Assembly: GCF_012979535.1 (NCBI RefSeq)
Contig: NZ_CP053015.1
Coordinates: 2,542,001-2,606,000 of the forward strand
From: Sphingomonas lacunae
GTDB taxonomy: Bacteria > Pseudomonadota > Alphaproteobacteria > Sphingomonadales > Sphingomonadaceae
DNA: 64,000 nt
Direction of reading: 5' to 3'
Of the stretch, positions 1-9,025 are shown piece by piece. The notes under the pieces are model-generated. The model did no database searches. It was given only the letters and a program-made list of their open reading frames with translations, and was not told the DNA's origin. Position 1 is the stretch's first letter; every line of letters begins with the position of its first letter. A program made the position numbers and the translations under genes.

Positions 1-486
1 CAGGTGCTGGGCGAGCTGACCAAGCTGGGCGTGGTCTATACGGTGGAGCCGTCATCGGCCCCCGTCAGCGCGGCGCCAGTCGTCAACATCGGCGCGACCA
101 GCCTGACCGTCACCGACAAGGCGCAGTTGCAACCGGCGTTGGAAGCCGCCGGCTATGATTTTGCCAAGCATGTGCCGAGTTGGGGCAATATTCTCATCAT
201 CTTTGCCGCGCTGATGGGCCTGTCCGCGCTCTCGGGCTTTACCTATGGCCCGGTGGCGGCACTGCTGGCGGAAATGTTCCCGCCCCGCATACGCTACAGC
301 TCCATGTCGATCCCCTATCATATCGGCACCGGCTATTTCGGCGGCTTCCTGCCGCTGATCTCAGCCTATATCGTGGCGGTATCGGGGGATCCCTATGCCG
401 GACTTTGGTACACATGGGTGATCGTCGCGATTGCCTTCCTCGTCAGCCTGTTCCTCCTGAAGGAAACGCATACCGAGCGTGGCTGA
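1..486 (+). CDS. MFS transporter, C-terminal part (5' truncated by window edge)
   Basis: The reading frame is open from the first base, so only the last ~161 residues of a longer protein are present. It holds a soluble loop (about residues 1-55) and then hydrophobic helices separated by the short charged motif FPPRIRYSS and a Gly-rich helix (YHIGTGYFGG). That loop/helix pattern is typical of the last helices of metabolite:H+ symporter (MHS-type) major facilitator proteins of the inner membrane. The tail KETHTERG is the usual cytoplasmic end. Substrate cannot be inferred. It lies 37 nt upstream of alr on the same strand, so it may share a transcript with it. Confidence 0.8.
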   Translation, partial: QVLGELTKLGVVYTVEPSSAPVSAAPVVNIGATSLTVTDKAQLQPALEAAGYDFAKHVPSWGNILIIFAALMGLSALSGFTYGPVAALLAEMFPPRIRYSSMSIPYHIGTGYFGGFLPLISAYIVAVSGDPYAGLWYTWVIVAIAFLVSLFLLKETHTERG

Positions 487-523
487 TCTTCACAGCACCG
501 GCCTTGGCGGCTAGGGGGCAGGG

Positions 524-1573
524 GTGACCACACTCGTCCCGCCCCCTTCGCCACTGCGGCTGCGCCTGTCTGCCGATGCTCTCGTCCACAACTGGCGCTG
601 GCTCGCCGGGCAGGGGAGCGCTGCCTGTGGCGCTGCGGTGAAAGCCAATGGTTATGGCACCGGGGCTACCGACGTGGTCAGGCTGCTTGGCGCTGCGGGC
701 TGCCGCGATTTCTTCACCGCCACCTGGGCCGAAGCGCTGGCAATCCACGACGTCGCAGCTGGTGCGTCGATCAGCGTCCTCCACGGCATGCGTGACGAGG
801 ATATGCCGCTGGCACTTGCCGGGTTCGCCCGCCCGGTGCTCAACACCCCCGATCAGGTCCGCCGCTGGCGTGATGCCGGGGGCGGCGCCTGTGATGTGAT
901 GATCGACACCGGGATGAACCGTCTGGGTCTGGCGCTGGATGATGCCACGAGCGGCCTGCTGGTCGGGCTCACTATCCATACGCTGACCAGCCACCTTGCC
1001 ACCGCCGACGAGGATGTGCCGCAAAATGGCGAGCAGTTGGCCGCTTTCCGCGCCGCTGTCGCCGCCATTCCGCACCAGCGCGCCAGCCTTGCCAACAGCG
1101 CAGGGATTTGTCTGGGTTCCGACTATCATTTCGATCTCACCCGGCCCGGCCTCGCCCTGTATGGCGGCATTCCCCGGCCAGAGGCCGCACCGCATATTCG
1201 CGCGGTCGTTCATCCGGAGTCCCAAATCCTGCAACTGCGCACCGTCAGTGCCGGACAGCCCGTGGGCTATAACGCGACTTGGCGCGCGGATCACGACACC
1301 CGCGTTGCGATCATAAACCTTGGCTATGCCGATGGCTATCTGCGTTCCTTCTCCGGCAAAGGCTCGGCAAGCTTTGGCGGGCATCATCTGCCGGTAATCG
1401 GCCGCGTGTCCATGGACCTCGTCGCCCTCGCATTGCCGGATGCGCTGGATGTGCGCGAAGGCGACTGGGTGGCTATCGACTATGACCTATCAGAGGCATC
1501 ACGCCTATCGGGCCTGTCGCCCTACGAATTGCTGACGGGGCTCGGGAGTCGCTACGATCGGCTCTGGGCCTGA
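524..1573 (+). CDS. alr: Alanine racemase
   Basis: PLP-dependent racemase converting L-alanine to D-alanine for peptidoglycan, cytoplasmic. The 349-residue length is normal for the family. The PLP lysine is K40 in AAVKANGYG, the phosphate/substrate arginine is R133 in MNRLG, and the second-base tyrosine is Y249 in VGYNATW; the C-terminal beta domain holds GYADGY and GRVSMD. The GTG start at 524 follows the MFS stop by 37 nt and gives the expected N-terminus just before the barrel. Its 3' end overlaps the end of the convergent PHA-synthase-like gene by 22 nt. Function is very secure; whether it serves biosynthesis or catabolism of alanine cannot be told from sequence. Confidence 0.95.
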   Translation: MTTLVPPPSPLRLRLSADALVHNWRWLAGQGSAACGAAVKANGYGTGATDVVRLLGAAGCRDFFTATWAEALAIHDVAAGASISVLHGMRDEDMPLALAGFARPVLNTPDQVRRWRDAGGGACDVMIDTGMNRLGLALDDATSGLLVGLTIHTLTSHLATADEDVPQNGEQLAAFRAAVAAIPHQRASLANSAGICLGSDYHFDLTRPGLALYGGIPRPEAAPHIRAVVHPESQILQLRTVSAGQPVGYNATWRADHDTRVAIINLGYADGYLRSFSGKGSASFGGHHLPVIGRVSMDLVALALPDALDVREGDWVAIDYDLSEASRLSGLSPYELLTGLGSRYDRLWA

Positions 1574-2640
1574 TCGACCGAGCGCAGCCACTCGGCGAGC
1601 GGTTCCCAGCACCCCAGCTGCGCCCGACTCCCGGTGATCATGCCGACGTGACCCGAAGGGCAGGGCACCGCATCGATCCCGTCCGGCGCCGTCTCTGCCG
1701 GAGCTATACGGTCATTGTGCGCAACAAAATGGCGTACTGGTACAGCAATGTCTTCAGGCCGGATCGCCTTGCCAGCGACCAACCATTGCCCTGCACCCGT
1801 CTGGTCATCGTGCATCAACCGGCAAAAGAGATCTTCGCCCGCCGCAGCCGTCAGCGGCGCGCCGTCATTGGCCCAATCCTCCAGCGCCGCAAAACCAGTC
1901 ACCACCGGATCATCAATGCTGCGCCCGGCGAGTGCAGCAAATTTGCTGACAGTCCTGTCCGGGTCCAGTCCCCAGAAAGCGGTCTGCAACATTTCCATGG
2001 GCATCAGACCCATCGTCTGGACCTGCGCCTCCTGCCGCTTCCACAGCCGGGCGAGTGAAGCCCGGGCGTCGGCAGGATAACGGCCGAAATGCCAGGGTGT
2101 CGCCATCAGCGTCAGCGACCGGACGGGCAGAATTCGGGAGGCCGCTATTGCCATTGTCCCACCCAAACAATAACCGACGAGATGCACTGGTTCACCGAGT
2201 TGCTCCAACAGCGGCACCAGATAGCCTTCGACATGGCCAGCAATGGTCAGATCGCGCTCCGACAGCTCGGGGACGCCCCAATCGAGCAGCATGGCAGCAT
2301 GGCCATTGGTGCCAAGCCAAGCCAGCAGCGAACGCTCTGCATCAAGGTCAAGCACATGGGATGGATTGATCAACGACGGCACAAGCAGCAGGGGCGCCCC
2401 TGACACAGTAGTCCCCAGAAGCTGGGCCCGCCCTTGCCTTGCCACAACGGTTCGCACTGGACGGGCAGGACGCATCGCCTTGCCATAGACCCGCAGGCCT
2501 TCGAGCGCTGCGCGCGCCAAGGTCGGATCGTGCAGAGCGACATGACGCACCATGTCAAGAAACAAGGGCAGCGGCCGCGGAGTGCGTCCGCCAGTGTTAT
2601 GTTGCAGTGCGGGATAAAACTCTGCTACCACCAATACCAA
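1552..2640 (-). CDS. Alpha/beta hydrolase, small PHA synthase (PhaC)-like
   Basis: A 362-residue alpha/beta-hydrolase. The nucleophile elbow is GYCLGG with cysteine C158 instead of serine, as in polyhydroxyalkanoate synthases; the acid D310 (AHNDRIAP) and histidine H331 (PSGHVGMITG) complete a PhaC-type triad. The length is close to class III/IV PhaC subunits (~360 aa) and far below class I (~570 aa). It starts 61 bp from the divergent phaR repressor gene, which strongly suggests a role in PHA metabolism. I see no phaE or phaR-type (class IV) partner subunit here, so it could be a class III-like synthase, an accessory synthase, or a related acyltransferase. Family call is secure, exact activity is inferred. 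Confidence 0.75.
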   Translation of the reverse strand: MVLVVAEFYPALQHNTGGRTPRPLPLFLDMVRHVALHDPTLARAALEGLRVYGKAMRPARPVRTVVARQGRAQLLGTTVSGAPLLLVPSLINPSHVLDLDAERSLLAWLGTNGHAAMLLDWGVPELSERDLTIAGHVEGYLVPLLEQLGEPVHLVGYCLGGTMAIAASRILPVRSLTLMATPWHFGRYPADARASLARLWKRQEAQVQTMGLMPMEMLQTAFWGLDPDRTVSKFAALAGRSIDDPVVTGFAALEDWANDGAPLTAAAGEDLFCRLMHDDQTGAGQWLVAGKAIRPEDIAVPVRHFVAHNDRIAPAETAPDGIDAVPCPSGHVGMITGSRAQLGCWEPLAEWLRSVDQAQSRS

Positions 2641-2701
2641 TCCGGTCGCTTTTGTTGCGCACCATGCGCCTCGCGATCATTGCGAAATTACAGGAAGCAT
2701 C

Positions 2702-3283
2702 ATGGCGGGCAAGAGCAGCAATCGGGACGCAACGCGCGAAAGCAGGCGCGGCAGCGATGATGGGATCATAACCATCAAGAAATACGCCAACCGCCGGCTC
2801 TATGACACGCGGAAATCCTCCTACATCACGCTCGACGATTTGGCGGCGATGGTGCGCGAGGGGCGCGAATTCCGGGTCGTTGATGCCAAGAGCGACGAGG
2901 ACATTACCCATTCGGTGCTGACCCAGATCATCATGGAGGAGGAACAGCGCGGCCAGACGATGCTGCCGGTCAGCTTCCTGCGCCAGCTCATTTCGCTCTA
3001 TGGCGACGGTATGCAGGCGATGGTGCCGGACTATCTCGAAGCCTCGATGGACAGTTTCCGCCGCAACCAGCAGCAGTTCCGTTCCGCCCTCGAAGGCGCG
3101 CTGGCCGGCAATCCGCTGGCAGAACTGGCGAAGCGCAACATGGCCATGTTCGAGGCAGCCGCGAGCGCCTTTGTTCCGGCCAAACCTTCGCGCACTTCCG
3201 CCAAAGGCAGCAAGGATGAAGAGATTGCGGCCCTGCGCGCCGAGCTTGAGGCGCTGAAGGCGCAAATGGGCAAAAAAAACTAA
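2702..3283 (+). CDS. phaR: Polyhydroxyalkanoate synthesis repressor PhaR
   Basis: A 193-residue regulator with the family's N-terminal PHB/PHA accumulation domain at about residues 22-85 (IKKYANRRLYDTRKSSYITL is diagnostic), followed by the helical phasin-like accumulation segment and a short C-terminal coiled coil (EEIAALRAELEALKAQ). PhaR proteins bind PHA granules and phasin promoters, repressing until polymer is present. Its position divergent from the PhaC-like gene, sharing a 61-bp promoter region, fits that circuit. ATG at 2702 is the first start in frame and is kept. Confidence 0.93.
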   Translation: MAGKSSNRDATRESRRGSDDGIITIKKYANRRLYDTRKSSYITLDDLAAMVREGREFRVVDAKSDEDITHSVLTQIIMEEEQRGQTMLPVSFLRQLISLYGDGMQAMVPDYLEASMDSFRRNQQQFRSALEGALAGNPLAELAKRNMAMFEAAASAFVPAKPSRTSAKGSKDEEIAALRAELEALKAQMGKKN

Positions 3284-3373
3284 CCCAAAACGGGACAGCC
3301 CGGGCAACATCAACGATTTGGTAAGGCGCCAGCGCAATTCGTTTCGGACGAGGCCTAAAGCGGGACCAAGTCG

Positions 3374-3652
3374 ATGAGCGAGCTTCTGTTTTTTACACTG
3401 GACGATCTGGGTCATCGCCAGGGCTATGTGCTTGGCATTTTTGCGATTGTGCTGCTTGCGGTTGCAACCGTGCTGCTGCGCGACGCCTGGGCCTGGTTTG
3501 AGGCCTTGGGCCAGCAGGATACCGAAATGGAAGTGGGTCCGGACGAAGCGGAGGAGATCACCCCGCCCATGACGACCGAAACTGCAAAAGCACCCATTTT
3601 CGTTGCAAGCAGCCATCCGGCCTTTGGTCGCCGTCACCGCGAAGCTGCCTGA
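3374..3652 (+). CDS. Small single-pass membrane protein, unknown function
   Basis: A 92-residue protein I do not recognise. One clear transmembrane helix lies at about residues 18-36 (GYVLGIFAIVLLAVATVLL), followed by an amphipathic segment, an acidic patch (VGPDEAEE) and a basic C-terminus (RRHREAA). It sits between phaR and proS in the same direction, 90 nt after phaR. The frame shows normal codon use for this genome, which is the main reason to accept it; the ribosome-binding site is weak. No function can be assigned. Confidence 0.5.
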   Translation: MSELLFFTLDDLGHRQGYVLGIFAIVLLAVATVLLRDAWAWFEALGQQDTEMEVGPDEAEEITPPMTTETAKAPIFVASSHPAFGRRHREAA

Positions 3653-3697
3653 CCAACACCCTTGGCTTGCCCTTGCCCCTGCGCTAGGGCGCGGGCC

Positions 3698-5227
3698 ATG
3701 AAACATGCTCTCAACACGACACGCGCAGCGGATTTTGCTGCCTGGTATCAGGAAGTCATCAGCGCCGCCGACATGGCCGAGGAATCGGGCGTGCGCGGCT
3801 GCATGGTCATCCGCCCATGGGGCTATGGCATCTGGGAACGCATCCAGCGCCTGATGGACGACAGGATCAAGGCCGCGGGTGTCGAGAATTGCTATTTCCC
3901 ATTGTTCATCCCGCTGTCCTACTTCGCCAAGGAGGCGGAGCATGTCGACGGTTTTGCCAAGGAAATGGCGGTCGTCACCCACCACCGCCTGATCGGTGAT
4001 GGCAAGGGGGGGCTGGTTCCTGATCCCGAAGCGAAGCTTGAGGAACCGCTGATTGTCCGTCCGACGTCGGAAACGGTGATCGGTGCAGCCATGGCGCGCT
4101 GGGTGCAGAGCTGGCGCGACCTGCCGCTCATGGTCAACCAATGGGCCAATGTCGTCCGCTGGGAAATGCGCACCCGCATGTTCCTGCGCACCAGCGAATT
4201 CCTCTGGCAGGAAGGGCACACCGCCCATGCCGACCGCGACGACGCGATGAAGGAAACGCTGCGCGCGCTCGAAATGTATCGCGAGTTCAGCGAGAATGTC
4301 CTCGCCATGCCGGTTATTGCCGGCGAGAAGCCCGAGCATGAGCGCTTTCCGGGAGCTGTCGCCACCTATTCGATCGAAGCCATGATGCAGGATGGCAAGG
4401 CATTGCAGGCCGGCACATCGCACTATCTCGGTACCAGTTTCGCAGAAGCGGCAGGGATCCGTTACCAGACCAGCGAAGGCGGGCACGACTTTGCCCACAC
4501 CACCAGCTGGGGCACCTCTACCCGCATGATCGGCGGCGTCATCATGACGCATGGCGATGATGACGGCCTGCGCGTACCGCCCGCCATCGCGCCCTGGCAG
4601 GTGATCATCGTCCCCATGTTGCGCGATGATGAGGGCGACGCCGCCATTCTCGACTATTGCCAGTCGCTCGTCGCCGAACTGACGACACAGAGCGCGCTGG
4701 GTGAACGCGTCCGCGTCCATCTCGACAAGCGTCCGGGCAAGAGCGCGGGCAAGCGCTGGGAATGGCTCAAAAAGGGCGCGCCGGTCGTCGTCGAGATCGG
4801 CGGGCGTGATGTCGCCGCCGGCAAACTCGCCGCCATCCGCCGCGATGCCCTTTATCGTGAGGACGGCAAGCTCGCGACCGAGTTCCCCGAGCGTCCGGGC
4901 TTTGTCTCGGGCATCGGCGTCCTGCTCGAATCGATCCAGGCCAATCTCCATGCCGAAGCCAAGGCGCGGCTCGATGCGAACATCGTCCGCGACATCAGCG
5001 ACTGGGACGGCATTATTGCCTATTTCAATGGCAATGCAGTCCCCGGCTGGGTCGAAATCAGCTGGTCACGCCCGACCGGTGCGGCGCTCGACGCCGTCGT
5101 CGAAAAGGTCAAGGCACTCAAACTGACCATGCGCAATGTCCCGCTGGACGCCGACCCTGCGAGCGGCACCTGCCCGCTCACGGGTGAGGCCGCTGTCGAG
5201 CGCATCCTTATCGGCAAGGCCTACTGA
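3698..5227 (+). CDS. proS: Prolyl-tRNA synthetase, archaeal/eukaryal type
   Basis: Class II synthetase charging tRNA-Pro. At 509 residues it has no bacterial editing insertion between motifs 2 and 3 and carries hallmarks of the archaeal/eukaryal-like (type 3) enzymes: GYGIWERIQ, ENCYFPLFIP, RPTSETVIG (motif 2 region), FLRTSEFLWQEGHTAHA, and an extended C-terminal domain ending in an aromatic residue (GKAY). The ATG at 3698 is used; an earlier TTG at 3662 would add a Cys/Pro-rich leader with no homology pattern. A perfect 9-bp GC stem with a short T-run lies directly after the stop. A tRNA-Pro(TGG) gene is also in this window at 24563. Confidence 0.95.
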   Translation: MKHALNTTRAADFAAWYQEVISAADMAEESGVRGCMVIRPWGYGIWERIQRLMDDRIKAAGVENCYFPLFIPLSYFAKEAEHVDGFAKEMAVVTHHRLIGDGKGGLVPDPEAKLEEPLIVRPTSETVIGAAMARWVQSWRDLPLMVNQWANVVRWEMRTRMFLRTSEFLWQEGHTAHADRDDAMKETLRALEMYREFSENVLAMPVIAGEKPEHERFPGAVATYSIEAMMQDGKALQAGTSHYLGTSFAEAAGIRYQTSEGGHDFAHTTSWGTSTRMIGGVIMTHGDDDGLRVPPAIAPWQVIIVPMLRDDEGDAAILDYCQSLVAELTTQSALGERVRVHLDKRPGKSAGKRWEWLKKGAPVVVEIGGRDVAAGKLAAIRRDALYREDGKLATEFPERPGFVSGIGVLLESIQANLHAEAKARLDANIVRDISDWDGIIAYFNGNAVPGWVEISWSRPTGAALDAVVEKVKALKLTMRNVPLDADPASGTCPLTGEAAVERILIGKAY

Positions 5228-5242
5228 CACATCGGCTCTTTG

Positions 5243-5272
5243 GGGGCCGCCCCGGTTGTTGGCGGCCCCTTT
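5243..5272 (+). terminator. Rho-independent terminator after proS
   Basis: A perfect 9-bp inverted repeat (GGGGCCGCC / GGCGGCCCC) with a 9-nt loop, 16 nt after the proS stop, followed by TTT. The short T-run makes it moderate in predicted strength. Confidence 0.7.
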
Positions 5273-5319
5273 GCCGAAAGGCCTTGCCCTCGAGCGGATC
5301 AGCGGCAACAACGCCCCGC

Positions 5320-6669
5320 ATGATCAAATCAATCCTCACCATCACCGCCCTTTGCTTGTCCACGAGCGCCATCGCTCAGCAGGCAGCCGTCCCCGCACCT
5401 GAAACACAGGTGTCGGAATCCAGCCTGCGATCGATGGTTGAGGCGCTGGTTGGCTTTGGCACGCGCCACACCTTGTCCGAACAGGATAATCCCGTGCGTG
5501 GCATCGGTGCCGCCCGCCGCTGGGCCGAGGCCGAGTTTCGCCGCATCAGTGCCGATTGCGGTGGCTGCCTGACAGTCCAGCTTCCCGAACAGATGATCCA
5601 GGGCAATCGCGTCCCCGTGCCCACCCGTCTCGTCAATGTGCTGGGTGTGCAGCTGGGCACCGAGCGGCCCAATGAAGTGGTCATCATCTCCGGCCATATC
5701 GACAGCCGGGTCAGTGACGTCATGAACGCGACCGCCGACGCGCCCGGTGCCAACGATGATGCATCGGGGACCGCTGCGGTGATCGAAGCTGCACGCGTGC
5801 TCTCCCGCCACCGTTTCTCGACCACCATCGTCTATGCGGTGCTCTCGGGCGAAGAGCAGGGGCTTTACGGCGGCCGCCTGCTTGCTGCCCACGCAACGGC
5901 ACAGGGCTGGACGGTAAAGGCACAGCTCAACAATGACATTATCGGTGGCACGCGCGGCAGCGACGGCGTCATTGACGACGCCCATGTCCGCGTCTTTTCC
6001 GAAGGCCCGCGCGCTGACAGCACGGATGCCTATCGTGCGAGTGCCCGCCGAGAGGGCGGAGAGAATGACAGCCCGTCGCGCAACCTATCGCGTTTCATCG
6101 CCGGGCTGAGTGGCCCGCAACCGGGCTTGCCGACGGTGCGTCAAGTTTTCCGTGCCGACCGATTTGGTCGCGGTGGTGATCAGTTACCGATGCAGGAGGC
6201 CGGCTATCCCGCCGTACGCCTGTCCGTCGCCATCGAGGATTATGACCACCAGCATCAGGACCTGCGCACCGAAAATGGCACAGTCTATGGTGACACCATC
6301 GATGAGATGGACTTTCCCTATCTCGCCCGGGTGACCGCGCTTAATGTCCGTGCGCTTGCCGCTCTTGCCCGCGCGCCCATGCCGCCCGCGCCGAGGGTCG
6401 AGGGAGCTGTATCGGTCAATACGACCTTGAGCTGGGAGCCGGTTGTCGGCGCCGCCGCTTATCGGATTTATCAGCGACGAACCGACGAACGTGACTGGCG
6501 CACGCTGGAGGCGCCGGTTTCCACTGCGACATCCCGTCTCAGCGCGACGCTGAACGGTATCCGCGTTGATGACTGGGTATTCGGCATCAGCAGCGTCGCC
6601 TCAGATGGGAGCGAAAGCCCCGTGGCCTCGGCCGTTCCCGGCGGAGCCTTCGCTCCGTTGCCACGTTGA
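5320..6669 (+). CDS. Secreted M28 family zinc aminopeptidase with C-terminal Fn3-like domain
   Basis: A 449-residue exported peptidase. Residues 1-20 form a Sec signal peptide ending AIAQQ. The M28 zinc-binding core is visible: GHIDSR, PGANDDASG (bridging Asp), and the catalytic glutamates in LSGEEQGLYG, with the late metal histidine probably in DYDHQHQD. After the catalytic domain, residues ~355-445 form a fibronectin type III-like module (starting PPAPRVEG, with WEPVVGAAAYRIYQR). ATG 5320 is chosen because it opens directly into the signal peptide; a further in-frame start exists 36 nt upstream. It probably digests peptides in the periplasm or outside the cell. The next gene begins 8 nt after the stop. 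Confidence 0.88.
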   Translation: MIKSILTITALCLSTSAIAQQAAVPAPETQVSESSLRSMVEALVGFGTRHTLSEQDNPVRGIGAARRWAEAEFRRISADCGGCLTVQLPEQMIQGNRVPVPTRLVNVLGVQLGTERPNEVVIISGHIDSRVSDVMNATADAPGANDDASGTAAVIEAARVLSRHRFSTTIVYAVLSGEEQGLYGGRLLAAHATAQGWTVKAQLNNDIIGGTRGSDGVIDDAHVRVFSEGPRADSTDAYRASARREGGENDSPSRNLSRFIAGLSGPQPGLPTVRQVFRADRFGRGGDQLPMQEAGYPAVRLSVAIEDYDHQHQDLRTENGTVYGDTIDEMDFPYLARVTALNVRALAALARAPMPPAPRVEGAVSVNTTLSWEPVVGAAAYRIYQRRTDERDWRTLEAPVSTATSRLSATLNGIRVDDWVFGISSVASDGSESPVASAVPGGAFAPLPR

Positions 6670-6676
6670 CACGCTG

Positions 6677-9016
6677 ATGCCCCGCAAGCTCAAGCCCGGC
6701 CTTCCCACGCGGGAGGACATTCTCCGATTTATCGAGAGCAGCCGTGAACCGGCGGGCAAGCGGGAGATTGCCAAGGCTTTTGCCATTCGCGGACCGGACA
6801 AGGTGCTGCTCAAGGCCTTATTGAAGGACATGGCGGACGAAGGTCTGATAGACATCGGACCCGGTCGCGCCTTCCACAAATATGGCGGCTTACCCAAGGT
6901 CACAGTGCTGCGCGTGGCGGATGCCGATGGCGGCAGCGTCTTTGCCGTACCCGAACGGTGGGAGGCCGATGGTCCGCCGCCCCGCGTCCGCGTGGTTGAG
7001 CGCGGCAAGCGTAGCGCCTTGGGCGTTGGCGACCGCATTCTCGCCCGTATCGAGGAAGCAGGGCAGGGCCATGTCGCCCACCCGATCCGCCGGCTCGAAA
7101 AGGTCGAGGAGGAGATCATCGGCGTGCTCGCCGCCGATACCGGCCCCGGCGGCAAGCCCATGCTCTGGCTGCGCTCGGTCGACAAGCGCAACCGCCGCGA
7201 ATGGCCGGTGCATGAAGCGGGAGGCGCGCAGGCCGGGGACCTCGTCCTCGCCACATTGGGGGGCAAGGCCCCGCGCCAGAATGCCCGCGTTACCGAGCGC
7301 TTGGCTGATCCCTTCGCCCCGCGCGCGCTCAGCCTCATCGCCATCCACAAATATGGCCTGCCGCACATTTTCGGCGAAGAGGTGATCAGCGAGGCGGAGC
7401 GTGTCGCCAAACTGTCGCTGGAGGACCCGCGCCGCGAAGACCTGACGCATCTGCCGATCGTCGCGATCGATCCGCGCGACGCGCGCGACCATGACGATGC
7501 CATCTGGGCCGAACCGGATGCTGATCCGGTCAATGCCGGCGGCTATCGGGCAGTCGTCGCCATCGCCGATGTCAGCTTTTATGTTCGTCCGGGCGGCGCA
7601 CTCGACAAGGAAGCGCGCAAGCGCGGCAACAGCGTCTATTTCCCCGATCAGGTCGTGCCGATGCTGCCGCATGTCCTTTCCTCAGGCGTCTGTTCGCTCA
7701 AGCAGGATCAGGATCGCGCCGCACTCGCTTGTCACCTGACGATCGACAAGAAAGGCAAGGTCACCGGCTGGCGCTTCTCCCGAGCCCGTGTCCGCCTCAC
7801 CGCCAACATTGCCTATGAGGATGCACAGGCAATGATCGACCGTGGTGATGCGCCGCAACATCTGACACAACTTTGGGCCGCCTGGCGACTGCTTGCCAAA
7901 GCCCGTGCCACCCGCTCCCCCCTAGAACTCGACCTGCCCGAACGACAGGTGATGCTCGATGACAAGGGACGCATATCCGAGATCAGGGTGCGCGAGCGGC
8001 TCGATGCCCATCGACTGGTGGAAGATTTCATGATCGCCGCCAATGTCGCTGCTGCCAAGGCGCTGGAGGCAAAGAAATCGCCGGTTATGTACCGGGTCCA
8101 TGAACCTCCAGCGCGTGAGAAGCTGGTGGCGCTCAAGGAATTCCTCTCGACCTATGACATGAACTTCGCGCTGGGACAGGTGATCACTCCCGCCACCTTC
8201 AACCAGCTGCTCGAACGCTTCGAGGAGCCTGACGAGCGGCAGCGGATGATGGAGCAACTGCTTCGTACCCAAACGCAGGCCTATTATTCCCCGGTCAACG
8301 CCGGCCACTTCGGCCTTGCCCTTGGCAGCTACGGCCATTTCACCAGCCCCATCCGCCGTTATGCCGATCTGCTCGTTCACAGGGCACTGGTCGCCGCCTG
8401 GGACCTTGAGGCGCCGAAGCCCAGGGACAAGGCCATTTCCCCTGTAACCGCCCTGTCAAAGGAGGATGGTGCCGCATTCCCGCGCACCGGTGAAGTCATC
8501 TCGCAGGCAGAGCGTCGTGCGATGGAGGCGGAACGCGAGACCATCGACCGTTATGTCGCGGCCTATCTCGCCGAGCACATCGGCGATGTCATGCAGACCC
8601 GCATCACTGGCGTTCAGAACTTCGGCTTCTTCGCCCAGGTAGAGGGGCTGGGCGGCGACGGGCTGGTCCCTGTTTCGACTCTCGGCGACGAATATTATCG
8701 CTGGGATGAAAAGGCACAAAGTCTGACCGGCGAAGAGAGCGGCACGATATTTCAGTCTGGAATGCGGATCGAATTGAGGCTGGTCGATGCCAATCCGCTG
8801 ACCGGTAGCCTTGCCTTTGCTTTGCCCGATGCGCCACAGGGTGGTGACTATCTGCCAATGGGCCGTACCGGTCGGACCCGGCCCGGCGCCAAGCGGGGCA
8901 GGGGATCGTCCCCGCCCAGCGGCAAGGAACCGCCGCCGGCGGGCCTCAAGCGGCGCGGAAAGCACTTGGTCGGAAAGCGCGGGCGCCCGTCCAACATCCG
9001 CCACCAATCGCGCTAA
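6677..9016 (+). CDS. rnr: Ribonuclease R
   Basis: A 779-residue 3'-5' exoribonuclease of the RNase II/R family, degrading structured RNA and rRNA fragments. Order of parts: N-terminal winged helix (about residues 8-70), cold-shock domains, the RNB catalytic domain with the metal-binding signature IDPRDARDHDDAIW and the downstream HFTSPIRRYADLLVHR, an S1 domain near residues 640-720, and a basic tail rich in Gly, Lys and Arg typical of RNase R rather than RNase II. The ATG at 6677 directly opens the winged helix; an upstream in-frame start would overlap the M28 gene by over 100 nt and is rejected. Confidence 0.96.
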   Translation: MPRKLKPGLPTREDILRFIESSREPAGKREIAKAFAIRGPDKVLLKALLKDMADEGLIDIGPGRAFHKYGGLPKVTVLRVADADGGSVFAVPERWEADGPPPRVRVVERGKRSALGVGDRILARIEEAGQGHVAHPIRRLEKVEEEIIGVLAADTGPGGKPMLWLRSVDKRNRREWPVHEAGGAQAGDLVLATLGGKAPRQNARVTERLADPFAPRALSLIAIHKYGLPHIFGEEVISEAERVAKLSLEDPRREDLTHLPIVAIDPRDARDHDDAIWAEPDADPVNAGGYRAVVAIADVSFYVRPGGALDKEARKRGNSVYFPDQVVPMLPHVLSSGVCSLKQDQDRAALACHLTIDKKGKVTGWRFSRARVRLTANIAYEDAQAMIDRGDAPQHLTQLWAAWRLLAKARATRSPLELDLPERQVMLDDKGRISEIRVRERLDAHRLVEDFMIAANVAAAKALEAKKSPVMYRVHEPPAREKLVALKEFLSTYDMNFALGQVITPATFNQLLERFEEPDERQRMMEQLLRTQTQAYYSPVNAGHFGLALGSYGHFTSPIRRYADLLVHRALVAAWDLEAPKPRDKAISPVTALSKEDGAAFPRTGEVISQAERRAMEAERETIDRYVAAYLAEHIGDVMQTRITGVQNFGFFAQVEGLGGDGLVPVSTLGDEYYRWDEKAQSLTGEESGTIFQSGMRIELRLVDANPLTGSLAFALPDAPQGGDYLPMGRTGRTRPGAKRGRGSSPPSGKEPPPAGLKRRGKHLVGKRGRPSNIRHQSR

Positions 9017-9025
9017 GGCATCCGC

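Noticed and set aside
2597..4951. A 784-codon open frame on the minus strand
   Set aside because: It lies antisense to phaR and proS, has the His/Asp/Gly/Arg-rich composition of a GC-rich shadow frame, and shows no recognisable domain.
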